From Hydractinia symbiolongicarpus (taxonomy: Eukaryota; Cnidaria; Hydrozoa; Anthoathecata; Hydractiniidae), in NCBI RefSeq assembly GCF_029227915.1, contig NC_079878.1, forward strand, positions 14,074,001 to 14,138,000: a stretch of DNA of 64,000 nt. Reading direction: 5' to 3'. The notes below the pieces were generated by a model. The model searched no databases. It saw nothing but the letters and a program-made list of their open reading frames with translations, and was not told the origin of the DNA. Each line of letters starts with the position of its first letter. The stretch's first letter is position 1. The translations under genes were made by a program, and so were the position numbers. Below, one piece after another: positions 38,820-51,867 of this stretch.

Positions 38820-40394
38820 ATTCCATAGCCTACACACACGCACAATAAATTACGAAACTTTTGACCTAAACAAGCCATGGCTGTGCGACTGCACACAGTC
38901 ATCCAACGTCAAACCATTGCTTAGGGTTAAGGCTAGGGTTTGCAGCCACGCAGCCATGCAGCCACGTGGCCACGCTGCTAGTAGGTAGCTAGCTATAGTT
39001 AGTAACGAAACCATGCAGCCACGCAGCCACTCGAAAATTATCAAAGGAAAAAGACAGTGTGAATTCTAAAGTTGAGTTCAAACGTGTTAAACTATTAGCA
39101 TTTAAAGAAGTTTAAAGTAACCTACCATGTTAATAAAATGAAATAGAAAAAATTCTTCAAGTAAGCTACGTTGATGAAGAATATTCAGTAGTGTTGAACG
39201 TATAATCAGAATGAAACGGTTAACAAAAAATTATATAACACAAAATTCGAATTCTGGATTCCATTTGCCATATATAGTCAACAAAACATCTCATTGGTCA
39301 GATTTTTGAAATCGAAAACCTGCTTTGGTGCTTTGTGCAGTCTTCATCAACTTTCTACGCGCGGACGAAACATTCTAGTACCCAGAGCTCTTTTTGATAA
39401 ACTGCAAAATAGTTTTTTCTCAATGTGTTCCTGGGGTCGAGAATTTGCATGAAATACATCAGACATTCTCGGCTGTTATAGGTGCAGTGTCATGAAAAAA
39501 CAATCGATTAGCTAATAAAACTTAAAACTGCAAGAAAAAATTACAAAAATCATCTCTATTATCTCTAGCAACAAAGTGTTTTACAAAAGTTGTTTTATCT
39601 GTGGTGTTAATAAGTCTTTTTTGCTATGCTTCATTATTATGATTATAAGCATAATAAGCAAAAATTTGCAATTTTGTTCCGTTCATGACATACTATAAAT
39701 AAATGCTCCATTCGGAAAAGCCTGTCAAAAAGACCAGCATTTCAGTATTCCAACTGATTTTAATGACATTACTTCTTGCCCTATTTCTAGGTCAATTTTG
39801 CGTCCGAAACTGGTTAAAAACAAGCGCTGTTTGGCCATTGTGAGATGACTAGATGTAAGCCATGTTGCACATTTGAATGGTGCGCTTGGTGCACCCGGTG
39901 TAGAGAAAAAACTTTCAGACAAACGCCTCAGTTGAATAAGCGCCCTGGGGTCCTTATTTGTAAATTCATGGTAATACCCAAAACTTACCGCCAGGTCATT
40001 AAAAGTGGCTTCAAAATACCGAATTGTGGCCCCGATCATTTTTGAAAACCTCAATCACACCTATCCTCTTAGATCATACTGATGATAAACCATCGTGTGT
40101 GATGTTTTATTAATGTTTGATAATTTTTCTCTCTATCTCAATTTTTACAACTTAGATTTTTTAATGCATATTAAATAGTATAAATTTTCATGAAATAAAA
40201 AAAATTTATAAATCTCTGAAGAACAAAACCTCGAAAAAATCTTTTCAATAACATAGAAAAAAAAAAGTAAACACAAAAATGATCACACGGACAAGAAAAT
40301 AAGATTCGTTACTCAAATAATGTCTGGAAAATTTTCTTTCAAAAAGATTTGTAAATTTCTAACATCGTAGAATAAAATATAACAAAAAATTTAT
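38820..40394. other. Intergenic between alpha-tubulin and the ACK-like kinase
   Basis: No gene recognised. It should contain the tubulin promoter (minus strand, right of 38819) and, at its right end, the kinase 3' UTR. GCAGCCAC-type repeats occur at 38941-39031. An open minus-strand frame at 39725-40054 has no recognisable domain. Confidence 0.55.
38941..39031. repeat. GCAGCCACG short repeats
   Basis: Repeated units GCAGCCACGCAGCCATGCAG and GCAGCCACGCAGCCAC separated by a TAGGTAGCTAGCTA stretch, close to the presumed tubulin transcription start. Confidence 0.55.
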
Positions 40395-43300
40395 TTAAGT
40401 ACCGGCGTATATCGAATCAACAGCATTTTCTAACTTCCATGAACATTGCGTTAAAACACGGAAACAAGTATGTTCCGGTTTATTCGTTATTTCAGCGAGG
40501 CGAACAATTTTCGCCATTTCCAATGACTTTGCTACATCTTGGTCACATTCCAAGAATATACTGATCGCTTCTTTCTCGTTCACACCGATTTCCACGCAAT
40601 TTTGAATGAAGACAGTTGTCAAAGTTCTTTTGATGTCCCATTTGTTGATAACAAGAAGTTCCCGTACCTGTTCTTTATCCAAATATTTAAACTGTTCCCA
40701 AACAAATTGCAACTTCAAACTTTTTTCGGCTTCCGTGTAATTTTCGTTATGCTTTTGGAATATTTTTAAACAATGTTCGAAAGAATATCCAAAGTTAGCG
40801 CGAGTTAATTTTACAACTTGGATATACTGAACAGCTTTTTCGACATTTTTACCGCAGTATCGTAAACCTTCCAAGCATTCGGTAACATTCGCAGTTGGTA
40901 GTAACGTTTTGATTTTTTTGAATTGTCTACTAAACTCCTCCTTCATTTCACGACTCATTTTCGACATGTCGGACGGCCAACTTGTCTCGTGAATTTTCCG
41001 ATCGGAACCCTTTCGACGTATTTTATGAACTTTTTTCGGATCTTGTATACTATTCTCAAACACATGCCAGTCGTTGCTTTTGTATTTCGTAACCGTACTT
41101 TTTGTTTTTTCTTTAGCAGATGAGATGGCTGATGCTTTACCATCTACAAGATCGAAACTTAAATGTTTATGTTGCCTTTTCGCAAGACACGTCGTACTGT
41201 CTATGTGATCAAACTTTTGTATCCATTGATCGTGTTCAAACGCTTTGTTCACTCTACACATTGGTCCATTACGATAACAAGACGGAGTCAAGTTTTCTTT
41301 GTCGCTTAGAGAAGTGGCATGCGAAACGTCTTTTGTATACAATTCTGGCTTAGTCAGTCCTTTTGGTAATTTTTCATGTATACCACAAGAAGAAGACGCA
41401 ATTTGCCAAACATCTTGCTTAACGCAAGACGCATTTTGAGACTGTTTTTCAATATTGATTGGTCGCTTAGTATTAGCTTTCGGCCTCGGTCTTTTCGCCA
41501 ATCCTTGTATTAAATTTTCAGAACTATGACATCTTTCACTGATTTTGGTTTGTTTGACATTAGGTGTGTCTTCGTAAATATTTTCTTGTGATAACGCTTT
41601 TAATCTTGGGTAAGGGTCAACAGAATTGATTATATGATCTAGCGAAGGCGCTATTGATACATCAACAGGTACTAAATACTGTTCCTCCTTCGGTGAGACT
41701 CCCATATTATCACTTTTCTCCACGGCTGTAAGAAAGGCTTTCATATTACGAGATATACGGTCGTTTACAGTTTCCTGAACAACTGGATTTATATCTTTAA
41801 AAATTAATTTCGAGTCTGAATCAGATTTCAAACTATGAACGATATACTTTTCTTGATGTTTTTTTCTTTCTGTCTGATTCAAACTAAAATCAGCCGATTG
41901 TGGACGCAATCTCGGTTGTTCGTCAGACCGCAGCTCTTTCACTCTTGTTGCAGCTACATGGGTGTCGCGAGAGAGCGAGACGTTTTCGTCATGTGTTGTC
42001 ATTGAAACAACAGGTTGACTTTCACTGCGGGTACGTGTCGTTTCGACGCAACACAAAGCATTCCTCGCAAGCTGATAAGAAGCTTCTATAATGACAATGA
42101 TTTTAACCTTGAACTATTTTTGACCAACTAGTCGTGAAATGCAAAAAATCGAAATAAAACGTTAGTATCATAAAAAAATTAGATGTCATAACCAGAAGCC
42201 ACCTTAACCTTTGAATAACAAAATCGATAGCCCAAATAACAAAAAATTAAAATTAAATGAGCATACCTTCACGAATATCATCAACGGTGAAGTGTAGCGA
42301 TTCCGACGATTGATCGGCAGTTATGTTGACCTCCTCAACTTTGTTTTGTAAATCGTTCGTGGTTTGTTCGAGAGGAAGATTAAAGTCGATTACATCTGTC
42401 GAAGTCAAGCTGAAACAACCAAACAGAAGGGAAGTTTCGTGCTGACCTAGCCACAAATCGACATCTGTTTCACTAAAAAGAAAAGAGTGGCTTCGTTTGT
42501 AACACCGGCCTTACACCAGATTCAAGTATGTTAACATATATAGGACGAAATCTTATTTTATAAGCTCTTTGTTAACCAAAGAAACTAATTACGTCGCAAT
42601 ACCACGTGCCGTGTGGTTGTAACGTCGTGAAAACGGCGAAAATTCGAAATTTGCTTATTATTTGTTATTAACATCAATATTGGAAGATTAAATTACTAAC
42701 TAAAAAGTTAATTTCATCAAAGAATAAAAAAGTTATTTTCATCAGAGAATAAAAAAGTTATTTTCATCAGAGAATAAAAAAGTTAATTTCATCAGAGAAT
42801 AAAAAAGTTAATTTCATCAGAGAATAAAAAAGTTAATTTAATCGGAGAATAAAAAAGTTAATTTCATGAGAGAATAAAAAAGTTAATTTAATCGGAGAAT
42901 AAAAAAGTTAATTTCATCAGAGAATAAAAAAGTTATTTTCATCAGAGAATAAAAAAGTTATTTTCATCAGAGAATAAAAAAGTTAATTTCATCAGAGAAT
43001 AAAAAAGTTAATTTCATCAGAGAATAAAAAAGTTAATTTAATCGGAGAATAAAAAAGTTAATTTCATGAGAGAATAAAAAAGATAACGTGGTTTACTTTT
43101 GTGTGAAAAAGGAAGGGAAATGTGATAATTCGTAAGCAATTAATTTTACCTGATTGGTTTGATTGCTGTAACATATTCATTCTTTTTAAAGTTTAACACG
43201 TGATAACCACTCTGTTCAGCTGACGTTAAAACTGTATCGGGTTGTTGCTAGAAATACAGGGTGTGTTAAAATAAAAATATGAACAATATCTCTTCCCCTG

Positions 43301-45944
43301 AATGCGACCTTTCAAGCTGGTAAAAGCCACGTCGAAGATTCAAATAGCTCGTTTAAAAAAATTGTAACCGTGATAATAATGCTTGACTTTCAATTTGTTT
43401 AGATTGCTGAATTTTACAAAAATCATTGTTATCAAAACACGATTTGCAAAGTGTAGAAGTTGACAACAACCTGATATAAGTCAGATTGACACAACCACGG
43501 GCATCACTGAGACATCTTATACTTACTGCAATCAATTCATCTCTGATTATGTGGAATGGAGGTCTCTCATCAGGATCAAAACAAAAACACATTAACATGA
43601 TATCATAAAAACCATGCGGGCATACATTGGGTTCACGTAGAGGTATACCGGCTTGAATTTTTTCTTTAACCTGCAAAGACAAAAGAAATCGTGCGCACCT
43701 TAACAAAAACAGTTATTTACTTATATCAAAGGAAGGAAAACGAAACAATAAATGGGATTTACATGAAACCTACAATCTTGGACAAAAATATCGAAACAAA
43801 GGCAGTTTTTTAGTCATTTTCAAATAAGGACAAAAACGTCAAACGGTCAATGCTTTGCAGTCGGCAGGATGCAAAGTAGCTATTTTAACACATGTAGGCA
43901 AGACAGACAGCGTTTAAAGAATGCATGAATCAAATAAAGTAATAGCCTATGCAATTACTTGTGGTGACGAACTTGAAATTCGCTGTCTTGTGTCAAAATA
44001 TTTTGACCAATATGTCGACACTGAGTCCGTAAAAAATGGAATTTCATTTATCTATCTTTATTTTTATATATATGTTTAATTATGTCACCTCCTCATTGTT
44101 GTACTCCGACCACGGTAAATCACCAAATGTAAACATTTCCCATAATACAACAGCAAAGCTCCATACATCTGAATCCATAGTAAATATACCATTATTAAAA
44201 GATTCTGGAGCAAGCCATCTCATTGGTAACATTTCGTTTGACTCCATAACCCACTCGTTTGTCGTATCATCCAGAATTTTTGATAGACCAAAATCACTTA
44301 TTTTTACCTAAAAATTAAGTGCAGGGTCAAGTTAGAAAAGACCACTGATTTTAAGGTATAGAAAACCAAGCGAAACCCAATAGAAAAATCATTCAAACAT
44401 TTTCACACAAGAAGAATTCAAAGCGCACGATGTTTAATGTCAGAAACGTTCTATAACAAGCAAGTATGTATTTAATAGTGCTGTTTTGTTTTGTTATTAA
44501 AGGTTTTATAAAATATTTATTTGAAATAAAAAATATTGACATTTTCAAGAAGGATAATGAAAACACGAGAATCAAGCAATGTTAGATTACAGACCAAGTG
44601 AAATGATGAAATAGAGGATGGATTACTGGTCTTGTATGAAGTATACTCATTCAATAAAAATACAATATGGAATAAAATGCTAACAAGAGGCACAAAATGT
44701 TTCTAAAGTACATTGTATTAAAGTAATCACTCCAATTTATCACTCTACACTTACCTGATTTTTTGCTGTGACTAGAATATTTCGAGCTGACAAATCTCGG
44801 TGAACGAGGTTTTTACTGTGCAAAAACACCATGCCGGTAGCTATTTGAACTGAAAATTGAGCAAGTGTTGCAATCGATGTGATATTTCGTGCTTTCAAGC
44901 CATGAAGAAGTGAACCACAAGCAGCAAATTCCGTCACCTGTAATAAAGTGATATCACACAAAAAAAAGAGTACACTAACAACTACACGAAGATTTTCCAT
45001 CCAACACTTTCCCTCATTACCCAATGCAAACTATAGCAATAAGAAGAATCTATAAATTCTGATCAAAGAACAGGTAGTCTCCAATGGTATGAAAATAGAA
45101 AAAGAAATATTCTGCAATATACCATTTTAACTTCGTCTTGCTCACCAATTAGCAAACCATAAAACTTTAGAATGTTAGGATGGTTTTGGTTGAGAGCTGT
45201 AAAGATAGAAACTTCTTTCTTCCATGACATTTCTGCACCATCTGCTAATGTTTTAACTGCCACTGGTACTTCTAACTTTAAATTAAAAAAAATGTAAAAT
45301 ATTAACAACAGCTGGATAAGAAGGTGTCTAACATTTTACATTATAATAGCACAGATTTTAAGTATATTTCGTAAAATGACAGATGCACCATGCATTTACC
45401 TCACAAAAATAGAATGAATATTCAATCCTTTCATCCAGATTTGCGCAACATACAAGAGAAGTTTACTCATGGAAATGATATAGTACTAAAACTATATGCT
45501 ATATTTATTAAAACAAGAATTTATTAAATCTTCCGCGTGTTTACTTCTGTGTCATAAATCGGCTTCATACCTTTAAAATAGGAATTTATAATAACAAACT
45601 TACCACTTTGTTGGTGTAATTTTTTTTAGACCATGTCCCTTTGAAAACTTTTCCAAAATTTCCAGATCCCAAAACCTCATTGCAACTGATTTCATTTGAG
45701 CAGATTACAACAGGTTCTTGATTCAGTAACATCAAGTCAACAACAAAAGAATTGTCCTTATCTTGCTCATAATTAGCCTAAGGAAATGTAATATATCACA
45801 GAAACTTTGCAATATATTGTAGATGCTTTGCAGTAGATTAGAGAAGCTTTGAAATACATTGTAGAGGTTTTGCTATATATATTGCAGAAGCTTTGCAATA
45901 TATTTTGGAAGTTATGCAAAATATCACACCAGTTTTGCAATATG

Positions 45945-46025
<81 letters not shown>

Positions 46026-46968
46026 CAGAAATTTTGCAATTATATTGCAAATCGTACATCACATATTGTAATACATTACAGAAGTTTTGCATAATGCAAA
46101 AAATTTCCAATATATTGCAGAAATTTCAAAATATATACATGCAAAAGCTTTGCAATTATTTTGTGAAAGTTTTGGAAGGTGTGGTTTTTTTAAAAAAAAC
46201 AAGTAAAATTAAAAGAAAACAGAGAAACTTACATTTTTTAAAGTTGTGTGTTGTTGTACTTCCAAAATAATATTTTCAAATCTTTTGATGTTCAAGCTAG
46301 ACACAATTCCAATGTTGTACAGATCAGTAATAGAAATCTTTAAAAAATCATCTAAAAAAATCATACTTTCATAAAAAACCTTTATTGGACTTTTGTAAAT
46401 ATTTTGTTTTAATCATGTCAGTTCATTATTTGTAAAATCACAATTTTCTGTCTTATTGTTTACTGAAAACATGTTTTTTTATATTAATAAGCAAATGAAT
46501 ATATATAAGTAAATTCTGATATTTTTTCAGCAAAACTGTAGACTTTTTGTGGACTGCTGAAGAATATTCAATTTCTTTTAAAAAAAGAAACCTTGTGCAA
46601 AACAGATAAACTTGCTAGGTTATCTATGTGAAAGATTCAAGGACAAGTCAAATGCATAACAATTTTAACAGTGATAAAAGTAGTTCTAGAGTTTTAATTT
46701 AAAACAAAATATTTTTCATTGTGTATTTATGCAATACAAAGTGATCTTTCAGTTTATATACTTGGAATATTTAAAATATTTAAAATGTGCGTCTAACGTA
46801 AAAATGGAAAAAGGCTTCATTGTTTTAATGTCAATTATAAAACTTTGTTGTTATAACCATACCAGGTTTCTCAACTTGCAGTTCTTGATAAAAGGCAGAA
46901 AAAAATGCCTTTAATCCTTTGTCAACTAACAGATTGTACACATGTAATAATGCTGTGTCTTGAACCAT
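40395..46968 (-). CDS. Non-receptor tyrosine kinase, ACK/TNK family
   Basis: Ten exons: 46863-46968, 46233-46351, 45604-45777, 45123-45275, 44755-44937, 44089-44307, 43527-43670, 43150-43247, 42267-42472 and 40395-42085; 1,030 residues, close to ACK1/TNK2. The order SAM-like region, kinase, SH3, long linker, C-terminal UBA is diagnostic of ACK/TNK kinases, which relay Cdc42 and receptor signals in endocytosis. Kinase landmarks: GSGNFGKV (112-119), VAVK Lys141, HRDLSARN (230-237), DFG 250-252, APE 278-280. SH3 spans the 43150 and 42267 exons ([15 protein letters not shown]). UBA-like repeats fill 844-1030. Oddities: the activation-loop position that is Tyr in ACK1 reads Trp (NEWVM), and no CRIB motif is visible after SH3. 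The first exon is open upstream, so the start at 46968 is the first Met, not proven. AATAAA overlaps the stop. Confidence 0.87.
42711..43085. repeat. 25-bp minisatellite with 200-bp higher-order period
   Basis: Fifteen copies of a 25-bp unit containing AAAAAGTTAATTTCATCAGA. Four variants (TTATTTTCATCAG, TTAATTTCATCAG, TTAATTTAATCGG, TTAATTTCATGAG) recur in the same order: eight units, then the first seven again. It lies in a kinase intron between the two SH3 exons. Confidence 0.92.
45795..46165. repeat. Degenerate TTGCAGAAGCTTTGCAATA repeat around a TA microsatellite
   Basis: Diverged copies of TATTGCAGAAGCTTTGCAA surround an (AT)n run at about 45947-46022. The unit holds an inverted core, so it can fold on itself. 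It sits in a kinase intron and makes the spurious Tyr/Ile-rich frames seen there. Confidence 0.75.
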
Positions 46969-46984
46969 TTCTTTGTTAGTTAAC

Positions 46985-49033
46985 CTTGAAAAAATAAGAA
47001 AAAAAATATTTACAAATTTTAAAATAAGTGATATTTCACAACAATAAAAAAATGTCTTTATTTTCCTACTCTCATTGTGGAAATAAGAAATTTCTTAAAG
47101 ATAACTTTTTTTGTAGAATGAAATGCCACTGTCAAACTGTCAGTAAGTAAGTCTGAATTGTCTAAAATTGAGATTTCTTAAAGTATATTGTTGAATATTT
47201 ATCATAATAAACCCTTTTTTTCTTTTTAACAGCCAATTAGTTCAAGTTCCAAAGGCAATATCTGACTTCAGGGTGAACACAAAAGACATGCTTGCATAAC
47301 ACAATAGTCCTGAGATTTTATTGCACATCCAGTATAAACAGAGACATCTACAAGATCATATTAAAATGCTCAAATGCTGAATGATTGATTAATTAAGTCT
47401 TGGGGTTAGATTTTAAAGTATAATAAACCCTTCCACTTAATTAAAAAATATTTATAATTTTTCTTGCTTCAATTTAATCTTTTTTATAACAATCTTCAAA
47501 AAACAAACATTATTAAAAAATACTGTACATCTGGTTATATACAAATTAGCATAATGAACAACATGGAATTTTGTGGTCACAATTCAATAATATATACTTT
47601 AAATCAGTAATAAATATATAAATATATATGACACAAGTTTAACATCTGAAAGGAAGCTTGCCTGTCAGAAAGCCAGATTGAAGTGTAAAAGTATCCCAGG
47701 TGTGTATTTGATAGAAACACTTGTACTGTGTAAAACATTATGTCTTTACTTGGCATATACAATTGACAATGATTTCTCAATAATTAGATGGAGGTGAGGA
47801 TGATGTTTTTATTTATTCTGGCTATTTTCAAGGTCAGAGATTGATAAACAGCCTTAGCTATCCATTTACTATTTATATGCATCTGGTTAGGGCTGGTAGG
47901 AATGGATATTTTTTTTATATTTTTACTAACAAGTTAGTTCTTAGTAAAAAGTTAATGGTAAATATCATGTCGTTATAGATTATTGTACAATTTGATTACA
48001 ATAGCAAAGATATCAATAGTCCTTTAGAAACAAAATGAATTAACATTTTAAACTCTACCTGAAAATAAGGCTAACACATAAAAAGCAAAAAGTAAAAAAG
48101 TCTGTTTTTGTAAAACGTCTTTAAAATTTTAAAAATTAAATATAAGTCAGGAAATACAACTCAAATAAAAATCCCCCTACAACCCTACAAGCTCTGGTAA
48201 TATAGCAAATGAATCATTTCTGCGAAGCATAGCCAACCAACATTATTGCAGATAAAAAGCGCTGGAATTGGGGTTCAATAATTTTATTTTTTATTCTTTA
48301 TAAGAAAAATAAAATCTTTCAAAGTTATTATGCCAAAAAAAATAATATCTCTCTAAAAATTTCTTGCTGTCACCAAACCCCAATGGTGTAGGAACAATAT
48401 TTTCTCAACACCCTTGGCACTAATCTATATAATAAAACACCAATTCCATGTGTCTGTAACAGACAAAGTGGATGCGTTTATTTTCCTTTGATGTAGCTGA
48501 AAAACTTCTGTCTTAAATGTTAAATATTCTGACATTAAGGCGCGACATCAACAGCACTACTTTAACGTCAATATCTTATATTAAATTAATGAAGCTGTTG
48601 CACTTAACATTTGAGTCATTTTTCACCGCGTAGGTAACTAGGGACCATCTGGGACCAATTAAGGTGAGTTTCCACTTATTCTGAAATGGATTGGGAGAGC
48701 CAGGTGGTCTCCGAATCCATGTCAGAATAAACAACTTAAGAAACGTTTAAACCCCAATATGTCCTACAACCATTTGTCTACAACCCTTATATCTCCTCAG
48801 GCCTTCATCAAACATATGATCCTATACATTATTTTGATCAGTGTCTCAACCTCGACCCATTAAAGGCAGCGAATGAAGTAATCTCCCCCAATTTTTTTTG
48901 TATATATACTGCTGACGTCAACAAAAAATCTAAAACAACCTATTTTTCATTGTCCTTATGCCAAGAAAATTTTAATTTTTTCACCATAATAAATAAAAAA
49001 TAAATTCATTAAACCCCAATTCCAGCACTGTTT
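46985..49033. other. Region upstream of the ACK-like kinase, no gene seen
   Basis: AT-rich sequence without a recognisable exon. It should hold the kinase promoter and any 5' UTR exon. A stretch near 48421-48480 (CTATATAATAAAACACCAAT, then GTCTGTAACAGACAAAG) resembles the edges of other dispersed repeats. Confidence 0.5.
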
Positions 49034-50702
49034 CCCAGCCGGCACAAGACGTCTTAAGATGTCTTTTTTAAATCTTTTGTTAAAAATCGCTATTAAGATG
49101 TCTTTAATGCATCTTCTTAAAAACGTCTTCCAAAAGACATCTTTTAAACATCTTTTGAAAGTAAATAAATTTAAATCTTGTAGTATATGCACTTTAGATG
49201 TCTTGTCTTTTAAAAGACATCTAAAAAAATCTTTTAAAAGACGTCTTTCTCTTCTTTCTATAATGCATCTAAAAGGCGTCTTTTAAAAGACACCTTCTGC
49301 TATCTAAAAGTAGTCTAAAATACGTGTTTGAAAAGACGTTCGTTTTTATATAAAAAATTTGATTTAAAAAAGCGGGGGTGTTCGCAAACTTAATTAGCAT
49401 GTCTATTTTTCTAGGAAATCAATTTTTTACGAGATTGAAAGTGATAATCGTCACTTTTAATCATTTTTAAATACCAATGTATTTTGGCAACTTTTATGAT
49501 AGGTTTTTATTTAATTATGTCGTAATTTTGTTTTCCTGTGCCCCCTGGTGGATATTCTTCGACAATTGACCATCGGAACATTCAATAAGAATTGGCGGTA
49601 TTTTAAGCATCTGTGGGACACATCGGTTATTTAAAAAGTAAGTAGCTACTTTTATTTTGTGATTCTTGGAGGTCAAAAAAATTATAATGAGAATTCTCAG
49701 TGAATCCTTTTGCTATTACATAGTATGTAAATGATCTATTTCCCGAAATTTATTATTTTTGGTCTATTTACCAAAAATTTACTGACTACGCGTCTATAAA
49801 AGCCCATTTTTATCTGGAAATAAGCTTTTTCTTTAGAATCTGTCAATGAGCGTTTCAAAGATGCAAATGAACAATAATTAGCACAAAGCTGCGAAAAGCT
49901 CCCAGTCAGAGGATCAGGGACGAATGTCATTTATACATTATATCTCTTTTTTGTGTCTTCTAAACTGACTTCTTTTTTATTTTGAATATTTATTTTGTTT
50001 ATTTCGGCCTTCAAAGCGTTACGACAAATTTCAACTACTAGCAATTTTCACAGAATTTTTAAGATTTTTTAGATTAGAGTTCTAATTTATGCTTTAAATA
50101 GCATGCTTTATTTACGAAGAAATTAGTGTACATCTCTACACATGGATAAGTTCATAGGTAGAATTTGTAATATAGATTATTTTAATGATCACAATTTTTA
50201 AATATTAATATGGATGATTTAATTGTATAGTGTTTATTCTTATTAATACTTTATTTATTTATTTCCGGTTATATTTGTTTATTGCAATTGTAAAATATAT
50301 TTATTGTTTAAAGTGTCAATACAAGTTTGATAGAGAAAGTTCAAAATATTTTTATCGCAAAATATTTGTCATTAAAAATGTACTTTTCAACGTTAACGTA
50401 CGTAAATTTCTTATTTTTTCTAAAAAGTTAAATAAAAGAAGAAAAAAACAATAAAAACCAAGAAAGACGTCTTTAGATAGATAAAAGATGTCTTTCTAAA
50501 GATGCATTTAAAAAGTTGCATTAAAGATGCATTTTAGTCGCTTCTACATCTGTAAAAGGTCTAAAAGACGCACCGTAGAAAAAATTCTTAAAAATGTCTA
50601 AAAGATACATTATAGACGGACAAATCAGCGCTAAACAAACGTCTTTTAGAAATGCAGAAGATGTCTTAAAGACATATTTTAGAGCTCTTTGTGTCTGCTG
50701 GG
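49034..50702. mobile_element. 1.67-kb TIR element with AAGACGTCTT subterminal repeats
   Basis: Left end CCCAGCCGGCACAAGACGTC; right end, reverse complement, CCCAGCAGACACAAAGAGCT. Behind both ends lie 200-300 bp crowded with AAGATGTCTTT/AAAAGACATCTT and GACGTCTT palindromic units. The core (49330-50450) has no frame above 75 codons, so no transposase remains. The superfamily is not clear to me. Confidence 0.75.
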
Positions 50703-51867
50703 TTATCTTCAATATATAATAATTTTTTCTTCAGTAATTTTTTAAAGCAGATGTCAGAAATATTTGCTGGTAGAGTCACCTGACCAACCCCACTTGTGAT
50801 TGTAATTTTTGACATCCACAGAGTCGGAGAGGAACTAAATCTAAAATATTATATATATGCTTGTCTCACACAGCCTCTACCATCCATTTTTTCCTTTACT
50901 TTAAAATTCTGGCCATAATCAGCTCTGAATAAGGTACAGATATGAAAATAGGTTTCATGTTGAGAAACAGTTTTTATATTCGCAAACTTTTTTTTGTGAA
51001 ATAATTGGGAATACAGAAACCAATTTCAGTTTTTCTGTCTTCTGAAAGCAACCTTGGGTCTATGCGTTTGAATAATAGAAACCTCCACTAATAAACATAA
51101 AAACATTATATAGAAAAGGGTGTACTCCAGGGGTTCTTTACTACAGAAGTTTTTATAGATGAATTTCTTTGCTAACATTTTTAACGGTAGTTCTTTCGGC
51201 GTGACAGGAAAAAATGGAGTTCTAGGCGAAGCAAAGTTATTCTTAGTCCATTTTATCCCACAAAGCTTTGTAATTAGGGGACACGAACAAAAAAAAACTA
51301 AACCTTTCGCTAAATTGTGATAATTAGGAGACACGAACAAAAAACAACCAAACTTTCTTACGCTTCTGCTTTCATTTTTTGGTCTGCCATCTTTTTTGTT
51401 ATTATTATCCAAGCCGGTCTTTTAAACTAAAACATGCTTATTAATAATTAAATAAAAGTAAGTAAAGGCTTGATTATTTTTCATTATTTTCTCTTAAAAC
51501 TTTGTTTTTCTTTTTCCCTTAAAAATTAAAAAAAAATAATGGGTCTAAAGGTATTTTTCAGCTTTAAATTAAAATACATGTTTATAAATCAAAATTTCAA
51601 TTACTTTTTTTCTGGCCAATTCGGCGCAGTCAACATATTAGAAAAGAAATGAAGAGGCTGGCACAGAAAACCATTGGTAAGTTTTAGTTCCATATTTTTA
51701 ATAATTTTAAAGCACTGCGTGATTGACAAGAAATTAAGACATCGTTTATGAAAGGAGCGGACACGAAAAAAGCTCTTCTCGTTCTTGTTTTCAACGGTTA
51801 CGCTTTATCTTGGAAGGCACCAAACTTTAAAAGCAAATTGTAATACAATTTCTCATTAATTTTCATT
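50703..51867. other. Upstream of the SR-protein gene
   Basis: No gene recognised. A minus-strand frame at 51026-51412 (128 codons) runs across a local duplication, (A/G)GACACGAACAAAAAA at about 51278 and 51331, and has no known domain. The promoter of the downstream gene should lie at the right end. Confidence 0.5.

Noticed and set aside
39725-40054. 109-codon minus-strand frame between tubulin and kinase
   Set aside because: No recognisable domain, no splice partners, and the opposite strand is also open over 66 codons; probably part of a repeat.
42711-43085. CRISPR array
   Set aside because: Units are contiguous 25-bp repeats without unique spacers, in an animal intron.
51026-51412. 128-codon minus-strand frame upstream of the SR gene
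   Set aside because: It runs through a local direct duplication and has no family signature.
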